This document shows positions 8,250 through 16,235 of a DNA stretch of 49,266 nucleotides, piece after piece. Made by a program: the position numbers and the translations under genes. This DNA comes from JAWLEV01 sp041685915 (GTDB taxonomy: Bacteria; Chloroflexota; Anaerolineae; UBA1429): assembly GCA_041685915.1 (NCBI GenBank), contig JAWLEV010000009.1, positions 1 to 49,266 of the forward strand, written 5' to 3'. Below the pieces are notes generated by a model that worked only from the letters and a program-made list of their open reading frames with translations, was not told the origin of the DNA and made no database searches. Every line of letters starts with the position of its first letter. Position 1 is the first letter of the stretch.

Positions 8250-8278
8250 ATTATAAGCAAGCTGGAGCTATATGTCAA
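8250..8278 (-). promoter_or_regulatory. Near-consensus promoter of the DUF177-tatC operon
   Basis: On the minus strand TTGACA (8278-8273), 17 bases, TATAAT (8255-8250), a perfect sigma70 match. The inferred start of transcription is near 8243. Confidence 0.85.
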
Positions 8279-8415
8279 AAGAACGGCGCTCTCGAAAAAA
8301 CTATTGTTATAACACTCAACAGAAAAACTCCCTTTTCGAGGACGGCTCGTATGCGATATCCAATCATCCCTCGACAAACCATGACCCGCAGGACTTTTTA
8401 TAGATGAACGCATTC

Positions 8416-8444
8416 TTGACGGCACCCGCGACCTGTGGTACTAT
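8416..8444 (+). promoter_or_regulatory. Promoter of tRNA-Asp
   Basis: TTGACG (8416-8421), 17 bases, TACTAT (8439-8444), 12 bases before the mature tRNA. Confidence 0.75.
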
Positions 8445-8456
8445 ATAGGCATACTG

Positions 8457-8530
8457 GGAGGCGTGGTGTAGTGGTCTAACATGTCGGCCTGTCAAGCCGG
8501 AGATCGCGGGTTCGAATCCCGTCGCTTCCG
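8457..8530 (+). tRNA. tRNA-Asp (anticodon GTC)
   Basis: A 74-base cloverleaf. GGAGGCG pairs with CGCTTCC, discriminator G. The loop CTGTCAA gives anticodon GTC. The T-arm is GCGGG-TTCGAAT-CCCGT. CCA is not encoded. Confidence 0.95.
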
Positions 8531-8536
8531 TACGAT

Positions 8537-8571
8537 AGAGGAGCTGAGTCCCGCTCAGCTCCTCTTTTTTT
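8537..8571 (+). terminator. Intrinsic terminator after tRNA-Asp
   Basis: AGAGGAGCTGAG (8537-8548) pairs perfectly over 12 bases with CTCAGCTCCTCT (8554-8565), loop TCCCG, then six more T. Confidence 0.92.
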
Positions 8572-8646
8572 GCAAGGGTGCACCGTTCTCCCCAGTTTCG
8601 ACTACAGACTATTGCATTAATATACCACACAGGGGCATCCAGTAAC

Positions 8647-8675
8647 TTGCTTTGGCGAAACAAAGCATATATGAT
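8647..8675 (+). promoter_or_regulatory. Probable promoter of the D-2-hydroxyacid dehydrogenase gene
   Basis: TTGCTT (8647-8652), 17 bases, TATGAT (8670-8675). The spacer holds a CTTTG/CAAAG dyad. The match is moderate. Confidence 0.45.
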
Positions 8676-8749
8676 GTAGGCTAGAGAGGACCGAGTGCCT
8701 TTTAACAGCATGGGGAAACATGAGCAACGAGAAGGAAAGGAGTAGGAAG

Positions 8750-9706
8750 ATGAAGATTGTCGTACTGGATGGCTACACGTTGAATCCTGGCGATCTATCT
8801 TGGGACGGCCTGAGAGAATTGGGAGACTGTGACATTTATGACCGCACACCTCCTGAAAAGGTCGTTGAGAGAGCAAAGGATGCAGATGCCATCCTCATAA
8901 ATAAGGTAGAGATCGACGATGGCATCATGGACCAACTGCCCAACTTGAAGTATATTGGCGTCCTGGCCACAGGGTATGATGTGGTGGATGTGGAAGCCGC
9001 GCGAGAACGGGGAATCCCCGTGACGAACGTGCCCACCTATGGTACCCCTTCTGTGGCCCAGATGGCCTTCGCTCACCTGCTCAATCTGACCCAGCGCGTC
9101 GCCCACCATTCGCGAACGGTCAAAGAAGAGAAGCGTTGGTCCAAAGGTGAAGAATGGTGCTACTGGGACTATCCCCTTATCGAGCTAAAGGGATTGACCA
9201 TGGGCATCATCGGTCTGGGACGTATAGGCCGCGCCGTGGCCGATCTGGCCCAGGCCTTTGGCATGCACGTGATCGCTCACGATCCCTATGTCGAGGATTC
9301 TGAGATTCCAGACGTCACTATGGTTGACCTGGATACCCTCTTTACCCAAAGCGATGTGGTGACGATCCACTGTCCCCTGACCCCCGAAACGGAGGGCCTG
9401 GTCGATGCCAAGCGGCTGGCCATGATGAAAGAGACCGCCTTCATCCTCAACAATGGCAGAGGGCCCGTTATCGATAACCAAGCCCTGGCCGAGGCTCTGA
9501 ACAACGGGACCATAGCCGGCGCAGGACTGGATGTTCTGGAAAATGAACCGCCAGCAGTGGATAATCCCCTGCTGGACGCCAAGAATTGCTACATCACCCC
9601 ACACATCTCCTGGGCGACCCAGGCCTCACGGTCTCGCCTGATGAACACGGCCGTAGAAAACGTCGAGGCATGGATGCAGGATAATCCCCAGAACGTGGTG
9701 AACTGA
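8750..9706 (+). CDS. D-2-hydroxyacid dehydrogenase, glycerate-dehydrogenase-like
   Basis: 318 residues from the ATG at 8750, which has AAGGAG nine bases upstream; an in-frame ATG at 8720 adds ten residues but has a weaker site. The Rossmann fingerprint GIIGLGRIG sits near residue 145. The catalytic set is visible: Arg in NNGRGPVID, Glu in VLENEPP and His in ITPHISWAT. The family reduces 2-keto acids to D-2-hydroxy acids with NAD(P)H. The local pattern resembles hydroxypyruvate/glyoxylate reductases (HprA), but specificity cannot be read. It is monocistronic, with its own promoter and terminator. Confidence 0.93.
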   Translation: MKIVVLDGYTLNPGDLSWDGLRELGDCDIYDRTPPEKVVERAKDADAILINKVEIDDGIMDQLPNLKYIGVLATGYDVVDVEAARERGIPVTNVPTYGTPSVAQMAFAHLLNLTQRVAHHSRTVKEEKRWSKGEEWCYWDYPLIELKGLTMGIIGLGRIGRAVADLAQAFGMHVIAHDPYVEDSEIPDVTMVDLDTLFTQSDVVTIHCPLTPETEGLVDAKRLAMMKETAFILNNGRGPVIDNQALAEALNNGTIAGAGLDVLENEPPAVDNPLLDAKNCYITPHISWATQASRSRLMNTAVENVEAWMQDNPQNVVN

Positions 9707-9726
9707 CGTCCTTGTTCCCCTGAAAG

Positions 9727-9764
9727 AAAAGCACGGTGGGAAAGCACTCCCCCACCGTGCTTTT
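9727..9764 (+). terminator. Intrinsic terminator after the dehydrogenase gene
   Basis: AAAAGCACGGTGGG (9727-9740) pairs perfectly with CCCACCGTGCTTTT (9751-9764). The T-run lies in the 3' arm, about 20 bases after the stop codon. Confidence 0.85.
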
Positions 9765-9795
9765 ATGCTGAAGCATATCTTGATCGACGATATTT

Positions 9796-9823
9796 TTGCC
9801 CTTCGCGCCAGCAACAATATAAT
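9796..9823 (+). promoter_or_regulatory. Promoter of ftsY
   Basis: TTGCCC (9796-9801), 16 bases, TATAAT (9818-9823), about 40 bases before the proposed start. Confidence 0.65.
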
Positions 9824-9863
9824 GAGTTTGTTATCATTCCTATGGTGAAAAGTGGAGGCGAGT

Positions 9864-10772
9864 GTGGTTGGAAATGCCGAGGGATTCAAAACGAGCCTAG
9901 CCAAGACCCGGCAATCTTTCTTTGGCAGGATAGGGGGACTTTTTCACGGTGATCGGGTCACAGAAGAGACCTGGGAAGAACTGGAGGCTCTCCTCATCCA
10001 AGCGGATCTGGGCGTCAGAACTACCCTTGACCTTATCGAGGATCTACGAAGAGACGCAGGGGGAATGAGTGCCACGCGCGTCGAAGAGTTGCTAAGAGAA
10101 CGCCTGGTAGAGATCCTGGAAGAGATAAAACGCCCCTATCTGCCCGGCGAGAGGATGCTCAACGTCGTGCTCGTGGTCGGTGTTAACGGGTCGGGCAAGA
10201 CGACGTGCATTGCCAAACTGGCAAAATACCACCAAGACCGGGGTGAAAAGGTCGTCCTGGCTGCAGCGGACACCTTCAGAGCGGCCGCCATAGATCAACT
10301 CAAGGTCTGGGGTGACCGTCTCGGGGTAGAGGTCGTGGCACACCAGCCCGATGCAGACCCGGGGGCTGTCGTCTTTGATGCCATCCGGGCAAGTCAGTCC
10401 CGGCAGGCGGATGTACTTTTTATAGACACCGCCGGCCGGCTACATAGCAAGTATAATCTGATGCAGGAACTACAAAAGATCAGCAGTGTGGCCCAAAAGC
10501 AGGTACATCAGGCTCCCCACGAGACGATGCTGGTACTGGACGCCACCACAGGACAGAATGCCCTGAGCCAGGCAAAGGTCTTTCAAGAGATGACGGGAGT
10601 GAACAGCGCCATCCTTTCCAAGCTCGATAGTACCTCCAAGGGTGGTATGGCCTTTGCCGTGGCCAGCGAACTCAAGCTACCCATACTCTTTGTCACCACC
10701 GGCGAGTCCCTCACCGACCTTGCCGAATTCGATCCCGAGTCCTTTGTCAAAGGACTATTTGCAGAAAACTGA
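9864..10772 (+). CDS. ftsY: Signal recognition particle receptor FtsY
   Basis: 302 residues from the GTG at 9864, which follows GGAGG by five bases; an in-frame GTG at 9852 gives four more residues but has the same GGAGG inside its frame. An N-terminal helix bundle (about 1-90, EETWEELEALLIQADLGV) precedes the GTPase domain. Motifs are GVNGSGKTT (about 106-114), DTFRAAA, DTAGR and SKLD (TKLD in most FtsY). FtsY docks SRP-ribosome complexes at the membrane. The long acidic A domain of E. coli FtsY is absent, as in many bacteria. prfB follows after 42 bases. Confidence 0.96.
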   Translation: MVGNAEGFKTSLAKTRQSFFGRIGGLFHGDRVTEETWEELEALLIQADLGVRTTLDLIEDLRRDAGGMSATRVEELLRERLVEILEEIKRPYLPGERMLNVVLVVGVNGSGKTTCIAKLAKYHQDRGEKVVLAAADTFRAAAIDQLKVWGDRLGVEVVAHQPDADPGAVVFDAIRASQSRQADVLFIDTAGRLHSKYNLMQELQKISSVAQKQVHQAPHETMLVLDATTGQNALSQAKVFQEMTGVNSAILSKLDSTSKGGMAFAVASELKLPILFVTTGESLTDLAEFDPESFVKGLFAEN

Positions 10773-10814
10773 TTTGCGAGATTCCCTCACTTGGTCTAGA
10801 TAGGAGCCGGAAAA

Positions 10815-11925
10815 ATGAAAACCGATGATCTGGAAGCAAAGTTAAATCGCATACAAGAGGACGTACATAGCATTTTGGAGCATCTTTGACCTGGCCAAAA
10901 GGGAAGAAAGGATAGCCGAACTGCGCGAACGCTCCGCAGAGAGCGACTTTTGGGATAATCCAGAAAAGGCCCAGAATGTGATGCAGGAACTCTCGGACCT
11001 GGAAAAAGAGGTCTCCTCCTGGAAGACGCTCAAGACACGTATCGAAGAACTCGTGGAGTTCTTTTCTCTGGCAGAGGAAGAAGAGGAAACGTCCCTGATA
11101 ACAGAGATCGCTACCGAAGCAGTAGAGGTTCAGGACGAGTTGGAAGAGATGCGTCTGGCGCTTCTGCTATCAGGGGAACATGACGAAAAAGATGCCATCC
11201 TCTCCATTCACGCTGGGGCGGGCGGCACGGAATCACAAGACTGGACCCAGATGCTTCTGCGCATGTACCTGCGCTGGGCAGAACAACAAAATTACAAGAC
11301 GGAAATCCTCGATCAGATGCCGGGAGAAGAGGCGGGACTCAAGAGCGTCACTGTGGAGATCAAAGGCAAAAACGCCTACGGGTACCTACGTTCGGAACGA
11401 GGGGTGCATCGCTTGGTGCGCATATCCCCCTTTGACAGCGCACATCGTCGGCATACCTCCTTTGCTCTGGTCGAAGTTATCCCCGATATTGGCGATACCG
11501 TCGAGGTGGACTTGAACCCCAACGACATAGAGATGGAAACCTTTCTTGCCTCGGGACACGGGGGACAGAGCGTTCAAAAGAACGCCACAGCGGTCAGGCT
11601 CAGGCATAAACCAACTGGTATCATAGCCGCCTGTCAACAGGAGCGCTCCCAGATTCAGAACAGAAAACGGGCCATGGAGCTTCTCAAGTCGCGCCTTTAC
11701 GACATACAGCGACAAAAACTTGAGGATGAGAAGGAACGACTCAAGGGCGAGCATGTGAGTGCCGCATGGGGAAATCAGATCCGCTCCTATGTGTTGCACC
11801 CTTATCGTATGGTAAAGGATCTGCGGACAGATTGGCAGACGGGAAACGTCTCCGCCGTGCTGGACGGCGACCTGGACGAACTCATCCAGACCTATCTGCG
11901 ACATACCGTGGAAGAAGAGGACTGA
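10815..11925 (+). CDS. prfB: Peptide chain release factor 2, programmed +1 frameshift
   Basis: The frame starts at the ATG at 10815 (AGGAG eight bases upstream), runs 24 codons to CTT TGA at 10884-10889, and continues in the +1 frame from GAC at 10888 to the stop at 11925, giving 369 residues. The join is the classic RF2 autoregulatory site: TTGGAG as internal Shine-Dalgarno, three bases, then CTTTGAC. The downstream part has SPF in RISPFDSAHRRH (the stop-codon recognition motif) and GGQ in SGHGGQSVQKNA (peptidyl-tRNA hydrolysis). RF2 reads UGA and UAA, so low RF2 favours frameshifting and raises its own synthesis. It follows ftsY closely and ends at a strong terminator. Confidence 0.96.
10876..10890 (+). 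promoter_or_regulatory. RF2 programmed +1 frameshift site
   Basis: TTGGAG, then CAT, then the slippery CTT followed by TGA and C. The reading frame before it is open from 10815 and the frame after it is open to 11925. Spacing between GGAG and CTT is three bases, as in known RF2 sites. Confidence 0.93.
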
Positions 11926-11938
11926 AAAACCGCAGGTT

Positions 11939-11985
11939 AAAAGGACTGCGAAGTGCATCTTGTGATGACTTTGCAGTCCTTTTAG
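11939..11985 (+). terminator. Intrinsic terminator after prfB
   Basis: AAAAGGACTGCGAAGT (11939-11954) pairs with ACTTTGCAGTCCTTTT (11968-11983), 16 pairs including one G-T, closing with T residues. The A-tract on the 5' side lets it also serve the convergent amidase transcript. Confidence 0.88.
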
Positions 11986-11993
11986 CCTTTCCC

Positions 11994-12986
11994 TTAGCGC
12001 ACGTCACCATCAAATATAAAAGGATCCTCGGATGGTACCGGGCGTTCCGGTGCCTCGTCCTCGGGAGGGCACCCCGCTCCAGAAGATTTTAGCTCCTCTT
12101 CATACTCTTGCAGGGATTGCACATTGTCCTTTTCGCTGACGGGAACGATAAGAGCCTCCGCGAACAACTGCACGGTATATCCCTCGTCATCTATTTCCAT
12201 AGGAATCTCATGGGTCAGAGCACCCAACAACCCCCTCTTCTCCGCCTCCTTGATCAGCACCCCCTCAGAGCCGGTGGGCAGCAAGAGATCCTGGATCATC
12301 CTGACCAGGGAGCGTCGCAGGCTCGACAATTCCTTTTCCTTTTTCTGACGATAGTCCTCAATCCACTCGGCAACCTTGGGGATGATCCATTGTTTCTTTA
12401 CCGCCCGACCGGGACATGATTTCGTCGCGAAATCCCGATGAAAATTCAGTTCCTGGATATCCAGACCCAGGCGCTCATGCAATATCCCTAGCGCCGCGAT
12501 AGTATTTTCAAGGGTCGCACCAGAGGGCAGTTGCTCATCATAATCCCCCACCATCTCTACGTGGCGCGAGCGATAGTTGTGACCATAAACACCAACGCCA
12601 TCATAACGCAGATCACTAAAAAGCCATATACCGTCATCGGCAATGAACAGATGAGGCCCTGCCGTCCATCCCTCATGCAACTGCCCGTCACTATCCTGCC
12701 ATATCTGCCGCTCGTAATAGGCTTTCATAGCCATGATAGAATCCCGGCCACGCCAATCGTCCCGCGTGGGTTTCCACGTATGATGCAAAAATACGCGCGA
12801 GGGCAAGGGAGAAAAGTTCAATCCTTCCACATATTCCACAAATTCCTTTGGCGTCATCACCCGCCCGTCGATCTCCATAGGCGGCTCTTTGATAATCTCG
12901 GGCATATCTTCCTCCTCCTCCTCAGAGTGGCTATCTTCCCTCTGACGCACCTTCTCCAAAAAAGCCCTCCAGAATGCCCCAAACAT
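11994..12986 (-). CDS. PGRP/amidase_2-type N-acetylmuramoyl-L-alanine amidase
   Basis: 330 residues from the ATG at 12986, 20 bases after the upstream stop; GTGAGG lies nearby. The amidase fold covers about 60-200: FLHHTW (His 68/69), GPHLFIADDGIW (110-121), then NFHRD (His 183) and SCPGRAV (Cys 191), the zinc-ligand pattern of type-2 amidases that cut the MurNAc-L-Ala bond. The C-terminal 120 residues are Glu-rich with no known domain. No signal peptide or lipobox is visible, so export or cytoplasmic use is unclear. It is the last gene of the selB block. Confidence 0.85.
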   Translation of the reverse strand: MFGAFWRAFLEKVRQREDSHSEEEEEDMPEIIKEPPMEIDGRVMTPKEFVEYVEGLNFSPLPSRVFLHHTWKPTRDDWRGRDSIMAMKAYYERQIWQDSDGQLHEGWTAGPHLFIADDGIWLFSDLRYDGVGVYGHNYRSRHVEMVGDYDEQLPSGATLENTIAALGILHERLGLDIQELNFHRDFATKSCPGRAVKKQWIIPKVAEWIEDYRQKKEKELSSLRRSLVRMIQDLLLPTGSEGVLIKEAEKRGLLGALTHEIPMEIDDEGYTVQLFAEALIVPVSEKDNVQSLQEYEEELKSSGAGCPPEDEAPERPVPSEDPFIFDGDVR

Positions 12987-13006
12987 TTCCACTGCCCTCA
13001 CCTCAA

Positions 13007-14266
13007 CTAATGGTACCAGCGATATTCGTGCTGCAACGCCTCCCGAAAATCGTTGATCACACCGCGCTTCCCCTGAATATACCAAATATCACCGGTATGT
13101 CGCTCCCAACGATAGAGGATGAGGGAACGAATTCTCTGATGTGTAACGTCACCATTCCAGCGGTTGATCTCCGTATATGCTTCTTGCACCCAACCGTTAT
13201 TCACATCGACCCAGGCGATGTTCTGGTCCGTCTCCGTAATATAGACGGGCAAATGCTGTAACGATTCGGGAATGGCCTCCATGAAATCGATATAGGTGCG
13301 AAACGTCTTGCGTCTGTGATCAAAAGGAGGGTCCATACACACCTCGCTGACGATATTGGCAGGATCCGCATCTCGCCCATAGGTGTGCAGGGCGATCCCA
13401 TCCAATTCCCCATCCAGTGCCTTTAACATATCCCGAAAATAGATGATCCAGTCACCGCTGGGATTGGCCTCATAATTTGTCTGGATATTCCAGGGACCGA
13501 TGGCGGCGGTGACGACCTGATCATTATGATGACCAGATCTGCTGCGTATCTCCTCACGACAAGCGCGAAAGGCCGCCACATACTTATGAGGGGTTATAAC
13601 CTCGCCATGCCGGGGCCCGCCGGGTCTTTCCACTGCCATATTCGGCTCGTTGCCAATGATCCAGATATGACAACCCGAGGACTGCTCCACAAAGTTCCCA
13701 CATCGTTTTGCAAAATCCTCATAACGAGAGGATCGGGGCAATGTACCCTTTTCTCCATAGCCGTGGTTCAGGCGCACGATCACACCAAAACCATCATCGG
13801 CAAGATCGCTGTATCCTTTGCTTCCCCAAGCGTTAGGGTCTGCTCCCAATTCCTCCGTGCACAGCACCCATCCCTTTCGTCCCGCCCACGCCATATAGTG
13901 CTCCCCTCCCCGATCATGAAGACCAAAGAGGTAGGGAGATTCGCCCTTGGGCAAAGGCTCCGAGGGCCCAACCTCAGGAATCCGCAGTTCCTGCCCCACA
14001 TGAATAAGATTGGGATCGGTAATGTCGTTAAAAGCCGCTATCACGCCTGCCTTCTCAGCATCGTCATAGAAACGATCGGCGAGCTTGCTCAGCGTATCAC
14101 CGGGCTGAACGACATGGGTGGCAAACTCCAGCCCCCAATCTCCCAACCAGCCCTTCAGTTCCTTCTCTATGACCTCCGACAGATCCTTCTCCAGATAAGC
14201 CGCCCGGGCCGCGAGGCGCCGGGCCAAATACTCGTCAATCGAGATTTTTATCTCACGACGGGACAT
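13007..14266 (-). CDS. RHH-LysM-glycoside hydrolase-like fusion protein
   Basis: 419 residues from the ATG at 14266 (GGAAGG seven bases upstream; an in-frame TTG seven codons earlier is the alternative). Residues 4-41 (REIKISIDEYLARRLAARAA and on) fit a ribbon-helix-helix DNA-binding fold. A LysM domain follows at about 51-97 (VVQPGDTLSKLADRF; LIHVGQELRIP). The remainder is a TIM-barrel glycosidase-like domain with WIIGNEPNM (Glu 207, putative acid/base) and VYITETD (Glu 345, putative nucleophile), the clan A pattern. No signal peptide is visible. The amidase gene follows by 20 bases, so both likely act on cell wall or glycans. Confidence 0.8.
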   Translation of the reverse strand: MSRREIKISIDEYLARRLAARAAYLEKDLSEVIEKELKGWLGDWGLEFATHVVQPGDTLSKLADRFYDDAEKAGVIAAFNDITDPNLIHVGQELRIPEVGPSEPLPKGESPYLFGLHDRGGEHYMAWAGRKGWVLCTEELGADPNAWGSKGYSDLADDGFGVIVRLNHGYGEKGTLPRSSRYEDFAKRCGNFVEQSSGCHIWIIGNEPNMAVERPGGPRHGEVITPHKYVAAFRACREEIRSRSGHHNDQVVTAAIGPWNIQTNYEANPSGDWIIYFRDMLKALDGELDGIALHTYGRDADPANIVSEVCMDPPFDHRRKTFRTYIDFMEAIPESLQHLPVYITETDQNIAWVDVNNGWVQEAYTEINRWNGDVTHQRIRSLILYRWERHTGDIWYIQGKRGVINDFREALQHEYRWYH

Positions 14267-14327
14267 GGCTTTTCCTTCCTTCGTCAATGCTGTCAGCGAC
14301 GGTTATCCCATATCAGCCAAAAACCTA

Positions 14328-16232
14328 TTATGCACGCAGAATGCGAACATCCCCCAAACGCTTGGTGATGCCTGCACGGTCCATACTCTCCAAAAAGCCC
14401 AAAGCGTACCGCCGACTGCTATCAAACATATCACGGACCTCGGCTACCGCGACACTCTCGTGTTCTTGAAGATAAGCGATCAGACACTCCCTCATCTCAG
14501 CATAGGCCTCTGCGTGAAAGGCAACAGAATCGCTCACTTTGATCAGCTCCCCCCGATCAATGAGATACTGAAGCAATTCGGGTCCCAGGGCATCCTCGAC
14601 CTGATTGAGTGAAGGAGGGGTAAAGGGTTGTTCCTCAAAGGCGGCCAGAACCTCTTCCACCTCCTGCTCCTGCTGCGGCGAAAGAACGACGCGATGGTCG
14701 GGCAACCGCACCGTCGTGGGGGTGGTCTCTACCTTTTGCTCCTCAACTGCGCGACGCAAAAAACCGTCGAAAGCCGCCTCACCGAGATGCAGTCGACTCT
14801 TGACTTCTTCCCGCGGCATACCCAGCCGGAGGGGGAAACGCTCGTGATAGTGAGTCAACATATCCTCAAGACGGTCAAGCAGATCCTCCCATCTCTCGCG
14901 CGTCATGAGCAAGTTCTCAGAAGATACAGATTCTGCCCCCGCTTGCTCAGCAGCGAGATCAAGTGCGCGTCCACTGGCAAGGAGACGTGACAGCCCCTCG
15001 GCGGCCGTCTCCTTTGGCAGACGGCTCCTTCGAAAAAGTTCTGCCACTCTGCAAACGGTCTCCTGGCGCAACAGATAGAACAGCATATCCTGAGGATCAC
15101 CCTCGTAAAGAGCCTCAAATTGTTGCAGTCTGTCAGGCTGGAATCGTCGATAGCGTCTGTCAGGTTGAGTGAGCAAAACCCTTCCCCCCCCCAGGGTCAG
15201 GCTCGGTGAGGGAGACCGCACAATATGGCGATCCCCTCGTAGCACAGCCACTGGCTCGGATAGGCGGAACTGTACCCATCCCTCCTCTCCAGGCGAGAGG
15301 AGGTCGCTATTCAAAAGGCGAACGTGGCATTGAACGCGAGCGGCCCCGCTGTAAAAATCCGCTATATCATCGTGCTCAAGAGACCACGGCGCATTCGGTA
15401 ACAGCCTGAGGTAGGCATCAAGAAGTGTAGTAGAATCGAGCCATCCTGGATAAGCGAGGACTTGGCCCCGGGATAGCGCCTCCGCTGAAACCCCACTGAG
15501 GTTAACGGCCACCCGTGTCCCGGGCAGTGCCTCCTCGATATCCACCTTGTGTGTCTGCAAACCCCGCACACGAGCAAAGAGTTCACCGGGAACGATCTCC
15601 ACCTCATCATCCACCCGCAATCGTCCATCGAGCAACGTTCCCGTGACGATGGTCCCAAAGCCGGAAATCGTAAAGGCGCGGTCGATGGACAATCTCGGCT
15701 TTCCAATATCCCGAGGAGGATCGGCGTTCTCAAGAAGGCGATCCAACTCTGCTGCCAGTTCCGGTATCCCCTTTTTGGTGACGCTCGACACGGGAATAAT
15801 CGCCACATCGGAGAGCGCGGTCCCCTGCAATTCTCCGCGCACATCCTCTCGCACCAGTTCCAGCCACTCGGGATCCTCGACGAGGTCAATCTTTGTAAGG
15901 GCCACAACCCCCTGTGACACGCCCAACAGATCCAGAATGGCAAGATGCTCCCGGGTTTGCGGCATCACCGATTCATCGGCCGCCACCACGAGGAGGGCCA
16001 CGTCGATACCCCCCACGCCCGCCAGCATGTTCTTGATAAAATCCTCGTGACCCGGGACATCCACGATGCTCGTCTCTCGCCCGCTGGGCAGAGTGAACCA
16101 GGCAAATCCCAGATCGATACTCATCTCCCGTTCATGTTCTTCGTCCAGGCGGTCGGGATCCATTCCAGTCAACGCGCGTACCAGCATGGACTTGCCATGG
16201 TCAACATGACCCGCCGTCCCGATGACGTACAC
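14328..16232 (-). CDS. selB: Selenocysteine-specific elongation factor SelB
   Basis: 634 residues from a GTG at 16232. The GTPase motifs are GTAGHVDHGKS (5-15), DVPGHEDF (58-65) and TKID (113-116). The EF-Tu-like domains 2 and 3 follow (ISGFGTIVTGTL). The last about 250 residues form winged-helix repeats that end in RDMFDSSRRYALGFLESMDR, a SelB C-terminal signature. SelB brings Sec-tRNA to UGA codons next to a SECIS hairpin. Only three bases separate it from the stop of the coiled-coil gene upstream, so translation is coupled. selA, selD and tRNA-Sec are not in the window. Confidence 0.95.
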   Translation of the reverse strand: MYVIGTAGHVDHGKSMLVRALTGMDPDRLDEEHEREMSIDLGFAWFTLPSGRETSIVDVPGHEDFIKNMLAGVGGIDVALLVVAADESVMPQTREHLAILDLLGVSQGVVALTKIDLVEDPEWLELVREDVRGELQGTALSDVAIIPVSSVTKKGIPELAAELDRLLENADPPRDIGKPRLSIDRAFTISGFGTIVTGTLLDGRLRVDDEVEIVPGELFARVRGLQTHKVDIEEALPGTRVAVNLSGVSAEALSRGQVLAYPGWLDSTTLLDAYLRLLPNAPWSLEHDDIADFYSGAARVQCHVRLLNSDLLSPGEEGWVQFRLSEPVAVLRGDRHIVRSPSPSLTLGGGRVLLTQPDRRYRRFQPDRLQQFEALYEGDPQDMLFYLLRQETVCRVAELFRRSRLPKETAAEGLSRLLASGRALDLAAEQAGAESVSSENLLMTRERWEDLLDRLEDMLTHYHERFPLRLGMPREEVKSRLHLGEAAFDGFLRRAVEEQKVETTPTTVRLPDHRVVLSPQQEQEVEEVLAAFEEQPFTPPSLNQVEDALGPELLQYLIDRGELIKVSDSVAFHAEAYAEMRECLIAYLQEHESVAVAEVRDMFDSSRRYALGFLESMDRAGITKRLGDVRILRA

Positions 16233-16235
16233 GCG

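Noticed and set aside
8364..8876. Minus-strand open frame of 170 codons over tRNA-Asp
   Set aside because: It is antisense to tRNA-Asp, its terminator and the start of the dehydrogenase gene, and has no family resemblance.
10815..10889. Reading the in-frame TGA in prfB as a selenocysteine codon, given selB nearby
   Set aside because: The CTTTGAC context and internal Shine-Dalgarno fit the RF2 frameshift, and the downstream protein continues in another frame.
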